The position numbers and the translations under genes were made by a program. This document shows, piece after piece, positions 11,425 to 20,270 of a stretch of DNA of 64,000 nt (positions within the stretch are counted from its first letter, which is position 1; each line of letters opens with the position of its first letter). This stretch comes from Bromus sterilis (taxonomy: Eukaryota > Streptophyta > Magnoliopsida > Poales > Poaceae), in NCBI GenBank assembly GCA_950022295.1, contig OX465601.1:113355501-113419500 (forward strand), given 5' to 3'. A model generated the notes under the pieces. It ran no database searches, had not been told where the DNA came from, and was given only the letters and a program-made list of their open reading frames with translations.

Positions 11425-12714
11425 ACTCGAAGAGTCGCGCAGGGACTCGAATTCGTCATTGCTTTATCATTGTAAGCGCAGCATAGCTGCGGGTCGCTGG
11501 TAGCTTTGTGCCATGACAATACCTGCTTCGAGGGATTGCTAAGCTGAAAGGGCCCAAGGAGTCGACTGGTCGAGCCTCGGTGAATTGCGCTAGTGGAAAA
11601 TACCGCAGTAGCCCAATCAAGCTCACGTCCCTCGACATGAACTTGGAAAGACCGGTGTCCAGCAAAGTCATGCCGATGCAGGTCTTATAGGATCAATTGC
11701 TTCCAATCTGAGCAAATAGCCTGAGCGCGTCCGCTCGGCTCTTTCTTTCATGCGAGCGCATGGAAAAGATCGGGAGTGAAGTCGCTCTGTGGCAAGTCCC
11801 GGCCCGACCGTTCTCCGCAGCGAGGTCTTACCTACACGCTAAGCTTGCGTGGCATCTGGGTACAGTGTGTCTTAGCCCAGGTATAATTGTTTTTTTGTAG
11901 AGGCGCGGAGCCTGGTTAGCGATGCACCCACTTGGAATAAACGATCAAGTGAGTTGTTTAGTAGTCACCCGCGGAGCTTTTGCGTGCTCAGGCGAGGAGT
12001 CATATAGGAAAGCACCCACTCGGAATACCGTCGAGTGTGCGGGTAGTTTAGCTTGCTGAGCTTTTGCGAGTAGCCACTCGAATGATTTTTGTTTTCAAGG
12101 TGAGGGAGCACCCGAACTCCACAGATGCGTTGTTTCGGCTAACGCGAGTAGTCCCGCGAGTGCATGTTCGCCTTTTGGGTGAGGGAGCACCCGGAACTCT
12201 GTAATTGCGAGTGGTTATTCAAGCATATCCTCATCTTCTGGGTGAGGGAGCACCCGAACTCTTGATTTTTTGGTCTTTTACTCTGTTTTGAGTAAAGATA
12301 CTCCCGATGGGAGTAAAAGATTTTGGAATCAGAATATTTCGGCCCTGAGAGGTAGATAACCTTTGCCAGTCTTTTGTTTTTTCCCGATTGTTTTTATCTT
12401 GAACCGCCCTTCTTTACAATATCGTGTTGATAGGCATTGCCCTGCTATTTGGTGACCTATGATGATGCTTGGTCTTTGATCCGTCACGTCTTCTAGTCAT
12501 GATGACGACTTGGACGCCGTGCTGCCTGGCGTCCATTGGATTTCCAAGGTGTGTATGGGAAACAGGAGAGATTTGATGCATCCCTTAAATATTGCTGACC
12601 ATGGGAAGGCATCTTTGTCTTGGAATTCGTAACGCCTGATGTGTTTGGTCTTTGCTTTAATGATGGCGCTTCCTGGCGTTCCATATTTTTTTCTGGTTTG
12701 CTCCTGGGCTACGC
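11425..12714 (-). other. Element D 3' untranslated region
   Basis: This is long non-coding sequence between polypurine tract and cargo gene, shared in inverted orientation with H (28376-29085 and 44895-45387). At 12099-12113, 12177-12192 and 12240-12255 it holds three copies of a small hairpin motif, GGGTGAGGGAGCACCC, each followed by (G)GAACTC. H keeps two copies (28805-28820, 28883-28898). In both elements these sit roughly 430-620 bp upstream of the antisense gene's TATA box, so they may belong to its promoter. Otherwise no coding signal. Confidence 0.65.
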
Positions 12715-12722
12715 TATAAATA
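12715..12722 (+). promoter_or_regulatory. TATA box of the antisense B3-like gene in element D
   Basis: TATAAATA within GCTATAAATACC lies 65 bp upstream of the start codon at 12780. It is on the strand opposite to the retrotransposon's own transcript. The same GCTATAAATAC occurs at the matching place in H (28368-28375, minus). Survival in two diverged copies supports a real core promoter. Confidence 0.65.
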
Positions 12723-12779
12723 CCCGTTGTTGTATTGCCTTGGCTTGGTCATCGGTTCTTCTCATATCTTCTTCTTCCT

Positions 12780-13397
12780 ATGGCTCCCAAGCGAGGTAGT
12801 GGTGCTTCTGGCCGAGGTCGTGGCCGGCGCGGTCGTGGTGGCCGTACCCCTCGCTCTTCTCGTGGTGGGCGACGTGGAGCTGCGGCGACACCCTCTTCGT
12901 CTTGCGCGGACGAGGGTGTTTGGCGCTCTTATTTCCTTCTGTGTATTCTTAGTCGCACTGCTACTCGGATGCCTCTTCCATTCTCATTTGCCTCCATGAT
13001 TTCTGAGCTCAATCTGAGGGGTCTGTGGCTTCGGCTTCAGGGGTGCGCTCGACCTCCTGCTTGCGGTGAGCTTTCTGTTGATGTCTCCTTCTTGATTTTT
13101 CTTGATGCTGGCTGGAGGTCGTTTTCACGGCAGCTGAACTTACGTAATGGGGATAGCCTTTGCTGTCGTTTTGACGGTGAATATACCCTCATTGCTCATT
13201 CTTTTGATGCCGGTGGCAATCGTCTGGATCCATACTGGGAGGAAAAAAGCAGTGACAGTTCCGACGGGTCGAGTGGTTGTTCGTCTGCTTCTCCTATGAC
13301 TTCGTCTTCTGCCGACTCCTTGGCTGGTGGTGCTTTCTCTTCTAGTTCTAAGGATGAGCTGGACGTCAAGCCGGTCGTCAAGAGGGCGCGTCAGTAG
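12780..13397 (+). CDS. B3 DNA-binding-domain-like protein carried antisense in element D
   Basis: An uninterrupted 205-codon frame. Residues 1-35 are Arg/Gly-rich (MAPKRG, GRGRRGRGGR). Residues ~50-150 resemble a plant B3 domain: the MPLPFSFA start strand, RGLWLRL, then DAGWRSFSRQLNLRNGDSL and CRFDGEYTL..SFDAGGNR. This matches the family's GW..F....L..GD...F.YDG....V..FD pattern. Residues ~150-190 are Ser/Asp-rich, and the end, DELDVKPVVKRARQ, looks like a nuclear signal. The start at 12780 is chosen because H has its equivalent ATG there, and a TATA box lies 65 bp upstream. The gene lies between integrase and 3' LTR, opposite to the element's sense. H encodes a homologue of 206 residues, about 70% identical by eye. 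The B3 assignment is from pattern recognition. If right, the protein would act in the nucleus on DNA; its target is unknown. Confidence 0.65.
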   Translation: MAPKRGSGASGRGRGRRGRGGRTPRSSRGGRRGAAATPSSSCADEGVWRSYFLLCILSRTATRMPLPFSFASMISELNLRGLWLRLQGCARPPACGELSVDVSFLIFLDAGWRSFSRQLNLRNGDSLCCRFDGEYTLIAHSFDAGGNRLDPYWEEKSSDSSDGSSGCSSASPMTSSSADSLAGGAFSSSSKDELDVKPVVKRARQ

Positions 13398-13577
13398 GCG
13401 AGGCACCTTGTAGAACTGGAGGACGGCGACTTGCTTCTTCGCAGGCTTAGTTGCTACTTTGTCTGTGGTGATGCTCGTTAGGTTGTGGCACGAAAGTGTC
13501 AATTATCTCAGCATGAGCACACATGTAGAAGTCATAATTCCCTGGGATAATTGGTATTGTAACCCGTCTGGTAGCTG
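13398..13577 (+). other. Spacer after the B3-like gene in element D
   Basis: This is probably the 3' untranslated part of the antisense gene. It is conserved in H (27478-27658) and includes a shared CATGAGCACACATGTAGAAGT-type stretch. I see nothing else in it. Confidence 0.4.
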
Positions 13578-13840
13578 CTCGAGTCCTTTTGTAATGAGAA
13601 TTGTCCTGAACTCCTTTGTAATGGAAAGTTGTCCTCGACTCCTTTGTGATGGCAATTTTCTTCGACTCCTTTGTAATGGAAATTGTCTTCGACTCCTTTG
13701 TAATGGAAATTGTCTTCGACTCCTTTGTAATGGGAATTGTCTTCGACTCTTTTGTAATGGAAATTGTCTTCGACTCCTTTGTAATGGAAATTGTCTTCGA
13801 CTCCTTTGTAATGGAAATTGTCTTCGACTCCTTTGTATAA
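13578..13840. repeat. 27-bp minisatellite, about 9.5 units
   Basis: The unit TTCGACTCCTTTGTAATGG plus AAATTGTC repeats about nine and a half times. The inner units are nearly identical and the outer ones diverged. Because 27 is a multiple of three it stays open in several frames, giving misleading periodic ORFs. The homologous array in H (27300-27475) has about six units, so the number changes between elements. It lies 180 bp downstream of the B3-like stop codon. Confidence 0.92.
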
Positions 13841-14149
13841 GTTTTATCTGGTGTGCGGCAGCGCTCCCGATGGGAGTAGCCCCCGAGGCTACGTTTGATT
13901 TGTAGAATCAGGCGTAGGCTGTGAGTTTTTGTCTACCTGGGCCGTCCTTTCTTGTGGCTGTTTTAATTTATTCCAGGTTTTTGTCGGGTGTGCGTCAGCG
14001 CCCCCGATGGGAGTAGCCCCCGAGTCTTTAGGTGATCGTTCACGATCAGGTGAAGACTAGAGAACTTTGCATTTTCCGATGCGATTCTCTTGTGAAAAAG
14101 GAACTCTTGCTGCTTCGAGGATATCTTGTGTTCTGGTTCCCGAGTGTTT
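13841..14149 (-). other. Element D 3' region spacer
   Basis: This stretch is shared with H (27076-27300). It holds two copies of a CCCGATGGGAGTAGCCCCCGAG motif (near 13867 and 14010) and no coding signal. Element G later inserted into the H copy of the adjoining sequence, at GGAAC. Confidence 0.5.
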
Positions 14150-14580
14150 TTCAGGTAGGGTTGCATGGGCGAGGATAACATCTCTCGGGGTGATTATATG
14201 CTCGAGTCCCCGAGTGATTTTAAGAAAAATAGCGTACGCGAGGATAGCGTCTCTCGGGGGAGTTTATGCTCGAGCCCCCGAGTGCTTTTAAGTAAAATCG
14301 CGTAAGCGAGGATAGCTTCTCTCGGGGGGAGTTTTATGCTCGAGCCCCGGGTGCTTTTAAGTAAAGTCGCGTGAGCGAGGATGGCGTCTCTCGGGGGGAG
14401 TTTATGCTCGAGCCCCCGAGTGCTTTTAAGAAAAGTCGCGTAAGCGAGGATAGCGTCTCTCGGGGGGAGTTTATGCTCGAGCCCCCGAGTGCTTTTAAGT
14501 AAAGTCACGTGAGCGAGGATAGCGTTTCTCGGGGGTAGTTTATGCTCGATCCCCCGAGTGCTTTTAAGTAAATTTTGGGC
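14150..14580. repeat. 68-70-bp tandem repeat with hairpins, about six units
   Basis: Successive TCTCTCGGGG marks fall at 14181, 14250, 14318, 14387, 14455 and 14525, so the period is 68-70 bp. Each unit contains CTCGGGG...CCCCGAG, an inverted repeat spaced by about 15 bases, and ends GTGCTTTTAAG. H has about one and a half units at its broken end (16410-16543). The array lies directly behind D's pol gene. Confidence 0.9.
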
Positions 14581-14666
14581 AGCACCATTTTATTTCTTCG
14601 AGTTTTACATGGGTTTGTCAATCGGTGTTGTTGCCGATGTCGCTGACACTGCTTGGAGGACTATGG

Positions 14667-16409
14667 CTAGAACAACCGTAGGTTCGCTACGTTCCATGGA
14701 TTTCCCACGTCTTCATTGGTCTTCGAGTTCTTCAACTTGTATGCGCCTCCTCCTATGACTTCCGAGATTATGAACGGCCCTTCCCATTGCGGGGCAAGTT
14801 TGTGCACTTTTTCTTGTATCAGCCGCAAGACGAGGTCTCCTTTACTGACAGTTCTGGTCCGCAGGCGACTGCTTTGATATGTGCGTAGCTTGTCCCGGTA
14901 TCTTTCAGATCTTGTTATGGTTGTGTCCTGTGCTTCGACTGTTGTGTCTTTATCGTCTTGAAGTGCTTATTCTGCCTCTTCCTCTTCGTACCCTGAGATT
15001 CGGGGAGCTCCAACTTTTAGTTCATGCGGCAGTACTGCTTATGTTCCAAATACCATGAAGAAAGGCGTATACTGGGTCGAGCTGTTTGGGGTGGTGCGCA
15101 GGCTCCATAGTACCGTGGGGAGTTCTTCTACCCAGTTGCCTGCGGTTTGTTCTAGTGGTGCGAGGAGTCGTTTCTTTATTCCTCCGCATACTAGGCCGTT
15201 TGCTTTCTCCACTTGGTCGTTAGATTGTGGGTGCGTGACTGATGCGTAGTTGACTTTGATGCCTAGTTCCTGACAAAAGTTTTGGAATTCTGCTGCTGTG
15301 AAGTTTGTACCGTTGTCTGTTATGATGTTTGTGTGGTACGCCGAATCTGAAGATGATTGACTTGATGAAGTTGACTGTCGTGAGGGTTGTTTAGCTGGTG
15401 ATTGGTACTGCCTAGATCCATTTAGTGAACTTGTCGACTGCGACTAATAGGTGTGTTCGTCCTCCTTTTGAAGATTTCTTGAGTGGGCCCACCATGTCGA
15501 GTCCCCAGGTGGCGAATGGCCAGGATAGAGGTATAGTTTTGAGTTTTGATGCTGGGGCGTGTGGCCTGCTGGCGAACTTTTGGCAGGCGATGCAGCGCCG
15601 TATGATATCTTCCGCGTTTCTCATGGCGGTCGGCCAGTAGAAACCTGCTCGAAAAGTCTTGGCCACGAGTGCGCGACTGCTCGCATGATGCCCGCAGGTG
15701 CCTTCATGAATCTCGAGTAGTAGGGCTTTGCCATCTTCTTCATCGACGCACTTTTGGAGGACCTGAGAGATGTTGTGCTTGTATAGCTGTCTGTTGATTA
15801 CTGTGAATGCTTTGGATCGTCGACAGATGCGTCGGGCTTCTGCGACGTCCTGGGGTAGAGTGCCTTCGATTAGGAATCGAAGGAATGGTTTTGCCCAGGC
15901 TGGGTCCTCGGGTGCGGCTGGCTCTGCGACTTCGGTTGCTTGGCTGCTTGTGTCGTTGGTTTTGCTCGCGGCCGCCACCTGCGCTGGTTCGTTTGTGTCA
16001 TCGGCCTCTGCGGCTGCCTCGAGCGTCGCTGGCTTTACTTTGATCGATCTCTGGCTGATGCTCTCGAGGAAAATTCCTGGTGGTATTGGTCCTCGAGTCG
16101 ATCTGATGTTCGCAAGTTCATCGGTTTCTGTGTTATTTTCTCTGGAGACGTAGTTGAGTTCGCAGCCGTCGAATCCTCTCTCTAGTGTGTTCTACAGCTT
16201 CTGGTAGGCCATCATGTTGTCTGTGACTGCATTACAGTCTCTCATCGCCTGCTGGACGACGAGGTTGGAGTCGCCGTAGATTGAGAGGCGAGTGGCACCG
16301 CAAGTTTTTGCCATGCGCATGCCGTGGAGTAGTGCCTCGTATTCTGCATCGTTGTTGGAGGCATTGCTGAAGTTGATCTGGAGGACGTATTTGAGCTTCG
16401 TTCCTCGCC
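14667..16409 (-). pseudogene. pol: Element D pol, C-terminal part: RNase H remnant and integrase (broken)
   Basis: On the minus strand this begins in the second RNase H-like region (FSNASNNDAEYEALLHGMRM near 16360-16300). It carries an in-frame TAG near 16195. The best open stretch is 15978-15412. It includes a zinc-binding H2C2 segment (HEGTCGHH..CIACQKF) and the integrase start (WGLDMVGP). Further on, in shifted frames, are ITDNGTNF, SNDQVEKANGL and the TPFFMVFGT region. The gene ends with WNVANLRLF and TAG at 14667-14669. All three acidic catalytic positions can be recognised, but the frame is not continuous. The N-terminal half lies at 45858-48100, separated by H. About 60 residues between the halves are missing. 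Confidence 0.82.
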
Positions 16410-16543
16410 CATAGAATCACCCCGAGAGAAGCTATCCTCGCGTACGCTATTTTTCTTAAAAGCACTCGAGGACTCGAGCATAGAATCACCCCGAGAGATG
16501 TTATCCTATCCCATGCAACCCTACCTGAAAAACACTCAGGAAC

Positions 16544-17532
16544 TGTCGGGGGATTGGTACCCGGGTAGGCTAACCCAAGCGGAAGAAAGCTTTCAAGACA
16601 AGGATGGGCCGATTGGGATGCAGCTGGGCCGAGCTGGGCGGAGGTACGGCCGATTGCTCCAAGGCAATCGACCATACCAAATGCCAGCAGTCGGCCCAGG
16701 CGCAATCGGCCCACCCTTCCCTTATCAGACATTCGTCCGATTGGTCTGCAGCTGGACCAAGGTTGATTCCCAGAAGGCCGACTACCCAGAGCAATCGGCC
16801 TTACCAGGAACCACCAATCGGTCCAGGCGCAATCGGATCAACCTACCACCCAATCGGGGGTATGATTACGAGGTCATAAATACCATATCCCGAGATATCT
16901 GGGTGGCAGGAAGGCCAGGTCACATCGAGGATTTGCTGGAGATACGGTGTCGACCTCCCCGCCGATTCCGCGGACAGGCCAACAAGACCGCACCCCTAGC
17001 TCCATTATTCGTCACTAGGCTCTACGAGGTAGCAGCATGGGCCGCCGCTCGTAGGCTCCAGATCACCCGGATAGGAGCAGTCGGTGGGCCCAGGCCGATT
17101 AGAGGTTGACAGCTGGGCCCATTCGGCACTGAAGTTACCGAAGTACCCTGGACTCACACTATAAGAGCCAGGGTACCCCTCCTGCGTGAGGGACGCCACA
17201 CCTGAGATCTCATTTAACTCATTCCCCCTTCAGTTCATTTACTGCCCGTAGTCACTCCTCAGGGAAGCAGGAGAAGACCTTGCCCACGGCGGCGGTTTAC
17301 TCTTTCCCCTGAGAAGATAGAAGAGCAGTTATTGTAGTTCCTCCATTGATATATAAGAGACAAGCAGGAGTAGGGGTGTTATCTCTCCGGAGAGCCCCGA
17401 ACCTGGGTACATTGTGGTGTCTTCACCGTGCTTGTGCCCAACCCGATTCCGGCACCATCGACATTTCTCTCCCTCGTGTCTTCCCCTCACTTTAGCCATC
17501 CCCATGGCATCTGCCGGCACATATCGACGACA
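16544..17532 (+). repeat. Element G 5' LTR
   Basis: The LTR starts TGTCGGGGGATTGGTACCCG and ends in CGACGACA. It is 989 bp, the same length as the 3' LTR. It is rich in AATCGG/CCGATT words. Open frames within it are shadows. A TATA-like TATAAG is at 17160-17165. Confidence 0.96.
17160..17165 (+). promoter_or_regulatory. Likely TATA box in element G 5' LTR
   Basis: TATAAG within CACACTATAAGAGCC lies about 370 bp before the LTR end. It is preserved in the 3' LTR at about 26703. It is the best core-promoter candidate for the element's RNA; no start site can be seen. Confidence 0.5.
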
Positions 17533-17533
17533 G

Positions 17534-17552
17534 TTGGCGCCCACCATGGGGC
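17534..17552 (+). other. Element G primer-binding site
   Basis: TTGGCGCCCACCATGGGGC follows the LTR after one spacer base. The same sequence occurs in element F (minus strand, 50795-50813), which places the two in related lineages. I do not assign the tRNA. The gag start codon lies inside this site. Confidence 0.8.
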
Positions 17553-19294
17553 AGACCGAGGCGTCGACTGGAGTCAAGATCCGGACGGGATCAACCTCTG
17601 CATCGGGCGGTAGCCACGCCTCCGGCCTGATTGTAAGGCGTGGGGCAATCGACTATGTAGTGGACTACTCAGCGCGGTACAAGGCAGGAGCTCCCTTGCC
17701 GCCCGGGGTGTCGCTGCAGGTGGGAAGTCACCGTCTCTTCATCGGTAGCTTCCCTGAGGCATATCCAAGGGACATCCGTGTCTTCTCATGTGCTACAGAC
17801 CCTCTCTTGACCAGAGGCTGCGCTGCAGCGCCTGGCCAAGAGGAGGGCCGACTGCACGCCGCTGTCATGATGGCGGGAGCGTCCTCCTCGACCAATCGGG
17901 ACCCGGCGAGTGCAGCAAGGAAGGCCAAGGAAGTAGCTGATGCGGCAGAGCGAATCGGCACCAGTGCGTTGCGGGATGTGTTATACACACCTGTGAACCG
18001 GAATGGTGATCCGGAGCAGGTGCACACCGAGCTGGAAACAGCACGGCTCGCTCTGGCTCGCAGGGCTGAGCAAGTGTTGGCAGAAGAGCGTCGACTAGGA
18101 GCCATCACAAGGGAGTACAACGCAGCTCACGCAGGACCGCGCCGGCCGATTGAGCCCGCAGTCCTGGAAGACCTGAGAAGCCGAGGAAGAGCAGTCCACC
18201 AGCAGCTATCAGGAGCTGAGCAGCCGGAGCGTCCGAGAAGGTCGGGGCAACCGGAGCAGCCAGCACAGTCGGCATTCATCCAGAGGCCAACATATAGCAC
18301 ACCGGACAAGAATTTGAGAGCCGCCGAGCAGATAGCGCTCGAGCTGGAAGAATTGGAAGGAGATGAGCGGCGCGAACAGTCGCGCCGAATGCGTGAGCTG
18401 ATAGCGGCCGCAAAAGAGCAGAGGCTTGTGGAAATGGGCAATCAGAATGCTGAGCCAGAGGCATCAAGAGGAACTATGAGGCCGAATGCGGGAGCTAGCC
18501 AGCGACCGAATGCATCGCGCCAGAACAGGCGTCAACCTACACCGTCTCGGCACGACAGCAAGGTCAGAAGCAATCGGCCACCCCCAGCAGCAAGCAGAAG
18601 AATGGAAGAGCCAGCTGTTAACAGCAGGCGCCAAGACATGCCGCAGCAATCGGCGCCAAGACCAGCAATCAGCACCCGACTTGGCCCTCGCCAAATCGGC
18701 CAGAACGACGCAAGGCATCGCATTGAGCTCCTGGAGAAGGAAGCTCAGGAAGATGAAGAAGGAGAAGCTGGCCCATCATGTTTTGGTCACCGCATTCGGA
18801 CGGAGAGATTCCCGAAAGGCTTCACATTACCGAGAGACACTCCCAAGTACAATGGCTCGGTGAAACCGGAAGATTGGCTGTCCGACTACCTGACGGCAGT
18901 CCGCATTGCAGGAGGCAATCGGCGTGTAGCAGTCCGCTACGCACCTCTCATGCTGCAAGGCTCAGCGCGGACGTGGTTGAACAGTTTGCCCAAGGACAGT
19001 GTGAATTGCTGGGAGGATTTCACAACCGCATTCATTCACAACTTCACAAGCACGTATGAGAGGCCCAACCTCCCACGACAGCTAGCTCTGTGTGTGCAAG
19101 GCAAGGACGAGCCCCTCCGAGATTACCTATCTCGGTGGATCAAGCTGAAGAATTCATGCGAAGGAGTCCATGAGATCCAGGCCATTCAGTATTTTACTGA
19201 TGGGTGCCTGGCGGATTCAATGTTGAAGCACAAGCTGCTCCGCAAAGACTTTCCGACATGGTTTCTACTGGCCAACTGCACTTGCAGCGGCTGA
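17546..19294 (+). CDS. gag: Element G Gag (C-terminus lost, fused out of frame to integrase)
   Basis: The frame opens at ATG 17546, inside the primer-binding site, in a good context (CACCATGG), and runs 582 codons. Residues ~1-80 include a conserved-looking N-terminal module (GAIDYVVDYSARYK). Residues ~100-400 are Arg/Ala/Gln-rich and low-complexity. Residues ~430-560 match the Retrotrans_gag domain: GSARTWLNSLPKDSVNCWED, FIHNFTSTYERP and the PLRDYLSRWIKLKN region. After LRKDFPT (near 19257) the sequence jumps to integrase code and this frame ends 12 codons later. The usual zinc knuckle is missing. Gag packages the element's RNA into cytoplasmic particles. The frame upstream of 17546 is also open into the LTR, so the start is a choice, not a certainty. 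Confidence 0.8.
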   Translation: MGQTEASTGVKIRTGSTSASGGSHASGLIVRRGAIDYVVDYSARYKAGAPLPPGVSLQVGSHRLFIGSFPEAYPRDIRVFSCATDPLLTRGCAAAPGQEEGRLHAAVMMAGASSSTNRDPASAARKAKEVADAAERIGTSALRDVLYTPVNRNGDPEQVHTELETARLALARRAEQVLAEERRLGAITREYNAAHAGPRRPIEPAVLEDLRSRGRAVHQQLSGAEQPERPRRSGQPEQPAQSAFIQRPTYSTPDKNLRAAEQIALELEELEGDERREQSRRMRELIAAAKEQRLVEMGNQNAEPEASRGTMRPNAGASQRPNASRQNRRQPTPSRHDSKVRSNRPPPAASRRMEEPAVNSRRQDMPQQSAPRPAISTRLGPRQIGQNDARHRIELLEKEAQEDEEGEAGPSCFGHRIRTERFPKGFTLPRDTPKYNGSVKPEDWLSDYLTAVRIAGGNRRVAVRYAPLMLQGSARTWLNSLPKDSVNCWEDFTTAFIHNFTSTYERPNLPRQLALCVQGKDEPLRDYLSRWIKLKNSCEGVHEIQAIQYFTDGCLADSMLKHKLLRKDFPTWFLLANCTCSG

Positions 19295-20270
19295 GAATTT
19301 GGTAAAGCACTGCGTCGGTTGTCAGAAGTTCAAGGCAAGAAGTCATCAGCCAGCATCGGCACTGAAGACCATCCCAATAGCGTGGCCCTTTGCGGTTTGG
19401 GGTTTGGATATGGTTGGACCATTCAAGAGAGCTAGAAGCGGCATGACACATCTCCTGGTGGCAATCGACAAGTTTACCAAGTGGATCGAGGCAAGACCAA
19501 TCAAGAAGTTGGATGGACCGACTGCAGTCAAGTTTGTGGCCGACATCGTATGCAGATATGGTGTTCCTAACAGCATCGTCACCGACAACGGCACAAACTT
19601 TGCAAAGGGGGCATTGGCTCGATATGCATCTCAGCAAGGCATTCGGCTTGATCTGGCATCTGTGGCACACCCACAGTCCAATGGTCAGGTCGAAAGGGCA
19701 AATGGACTAATCCTATCGGGTATCAGGCCCAGATTGGTAGAGCCACTTGAGAGGGCACCTGGGGCATGGATTGATGAGCTCCCTGCAGTACTTTTCAGTT
19801 TGAGGACCACGCCGAATAGGTCGACTGGATTCACTCCTTTCTTCCTGGTATATGGTTCAGAAGCAGTCATCCCCTCCGACATCGAGTTTGATTCACCTCG
19901 GCACGCTTTATACACTGAAGAAGAAGCCAAGTTAGCAAGAGAAGACGGCGTCGACCTCAAAGAAGAAGCTTGTTTGTTGGCCTTGTCTAGGTCAGCAATC
20001 TATCAGCAGAAGTTGCGGCACTACCACAGCAAGAAGATTCGACCTCTCTCTTTCCGAGAGGGGGACATGGTGCTACGCCGAATCCAGAAGTCAGATGGGC
20101 AGCACAAGCTATCCTCACCTTGGGAAGGGCCATTTATTGTCAGCAGAGCGCTCAAAAACAACTCCTACTACCTGATCGATTGCACCAAGGGAACTCGGCA
20201 CAAGGACACATCGGGAGTAGAGACAGAGCGGCCGTGGAATGCCGAGTTGTTATGTCCGTTCTATAGTTGA
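19260..20270 (+). CDS. pol: Element G integrase fragment, frame open
   Basis: From TTTCTACTGGCC the frame reads FYWPTAL, the typical sequence just before the integrase zinc finger's last cysteines (HCVGCQKF). It continues open to TGA at 20268. The catalytic core is intact in appearance: first Asp in WGLDMVGPF, second in IVTDNGTNF, Glu in NGQVERANGL. It is followed by TPFFLVYGSEAVIP and a C-terminal DMVLRRIQ..WEGPFIVSR region. The N-terminal His residues, RT, RNase H and protease that should come before it are missing. The frame differs from gag's, so it cannot be made as a direct fusion without frameshifting. In-frame ATGs exist (for example 19299), but the fragment may not be translated at all. 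Confidence 0.82.
   Translation, partial: GFYWPTALAAAENLVKHCVGCQKFKARSHQPASALKTIPIAWPFAVWGLDMVGPFKRARSGMTHLLVAIDKFTKWIEARPIKKLDGPTAVKFVADIVCRYGVPNSIVTDNGTNFAKGALARYASQQGIRLDLASVAHPQSNGQVERANGLILSGIRPRLVEPLERAPGAWIDELPAVLFSLRTTPNRSTGFTPFFLVYGSEAVIPSDIEFDSPRHALYTEEEAKLAREDGVDLKEEACLLALSRSAIYQQKLRHYHSKKIRPLSFREGDMVLRRIQKSDGQHKLSSPWEGPFIVSRALKNNSYYLIDCTKGTRHKDTSGVETERPWNAELLCPFYS

Noticed and set aside
13578..13840. CRISPR-like array
   Set aside because: The 27-bp units are directly adjacent with no spacers, and the context is a plant retrotransposon. It is a minisatellite.
13459..13905. 148-codon periodic protein over the minisatellite
   Set aside because: An artefact of a repeat unit that is a multiple of three. 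No start context or conservation of the frame in H.
16498..17199. Open frames of up to 203 codons in element G's LTRs
   Set aside because: They are repeated in both LTRs, cross the LTR edge and lack domains. They are shadows of GC-rich sequence.
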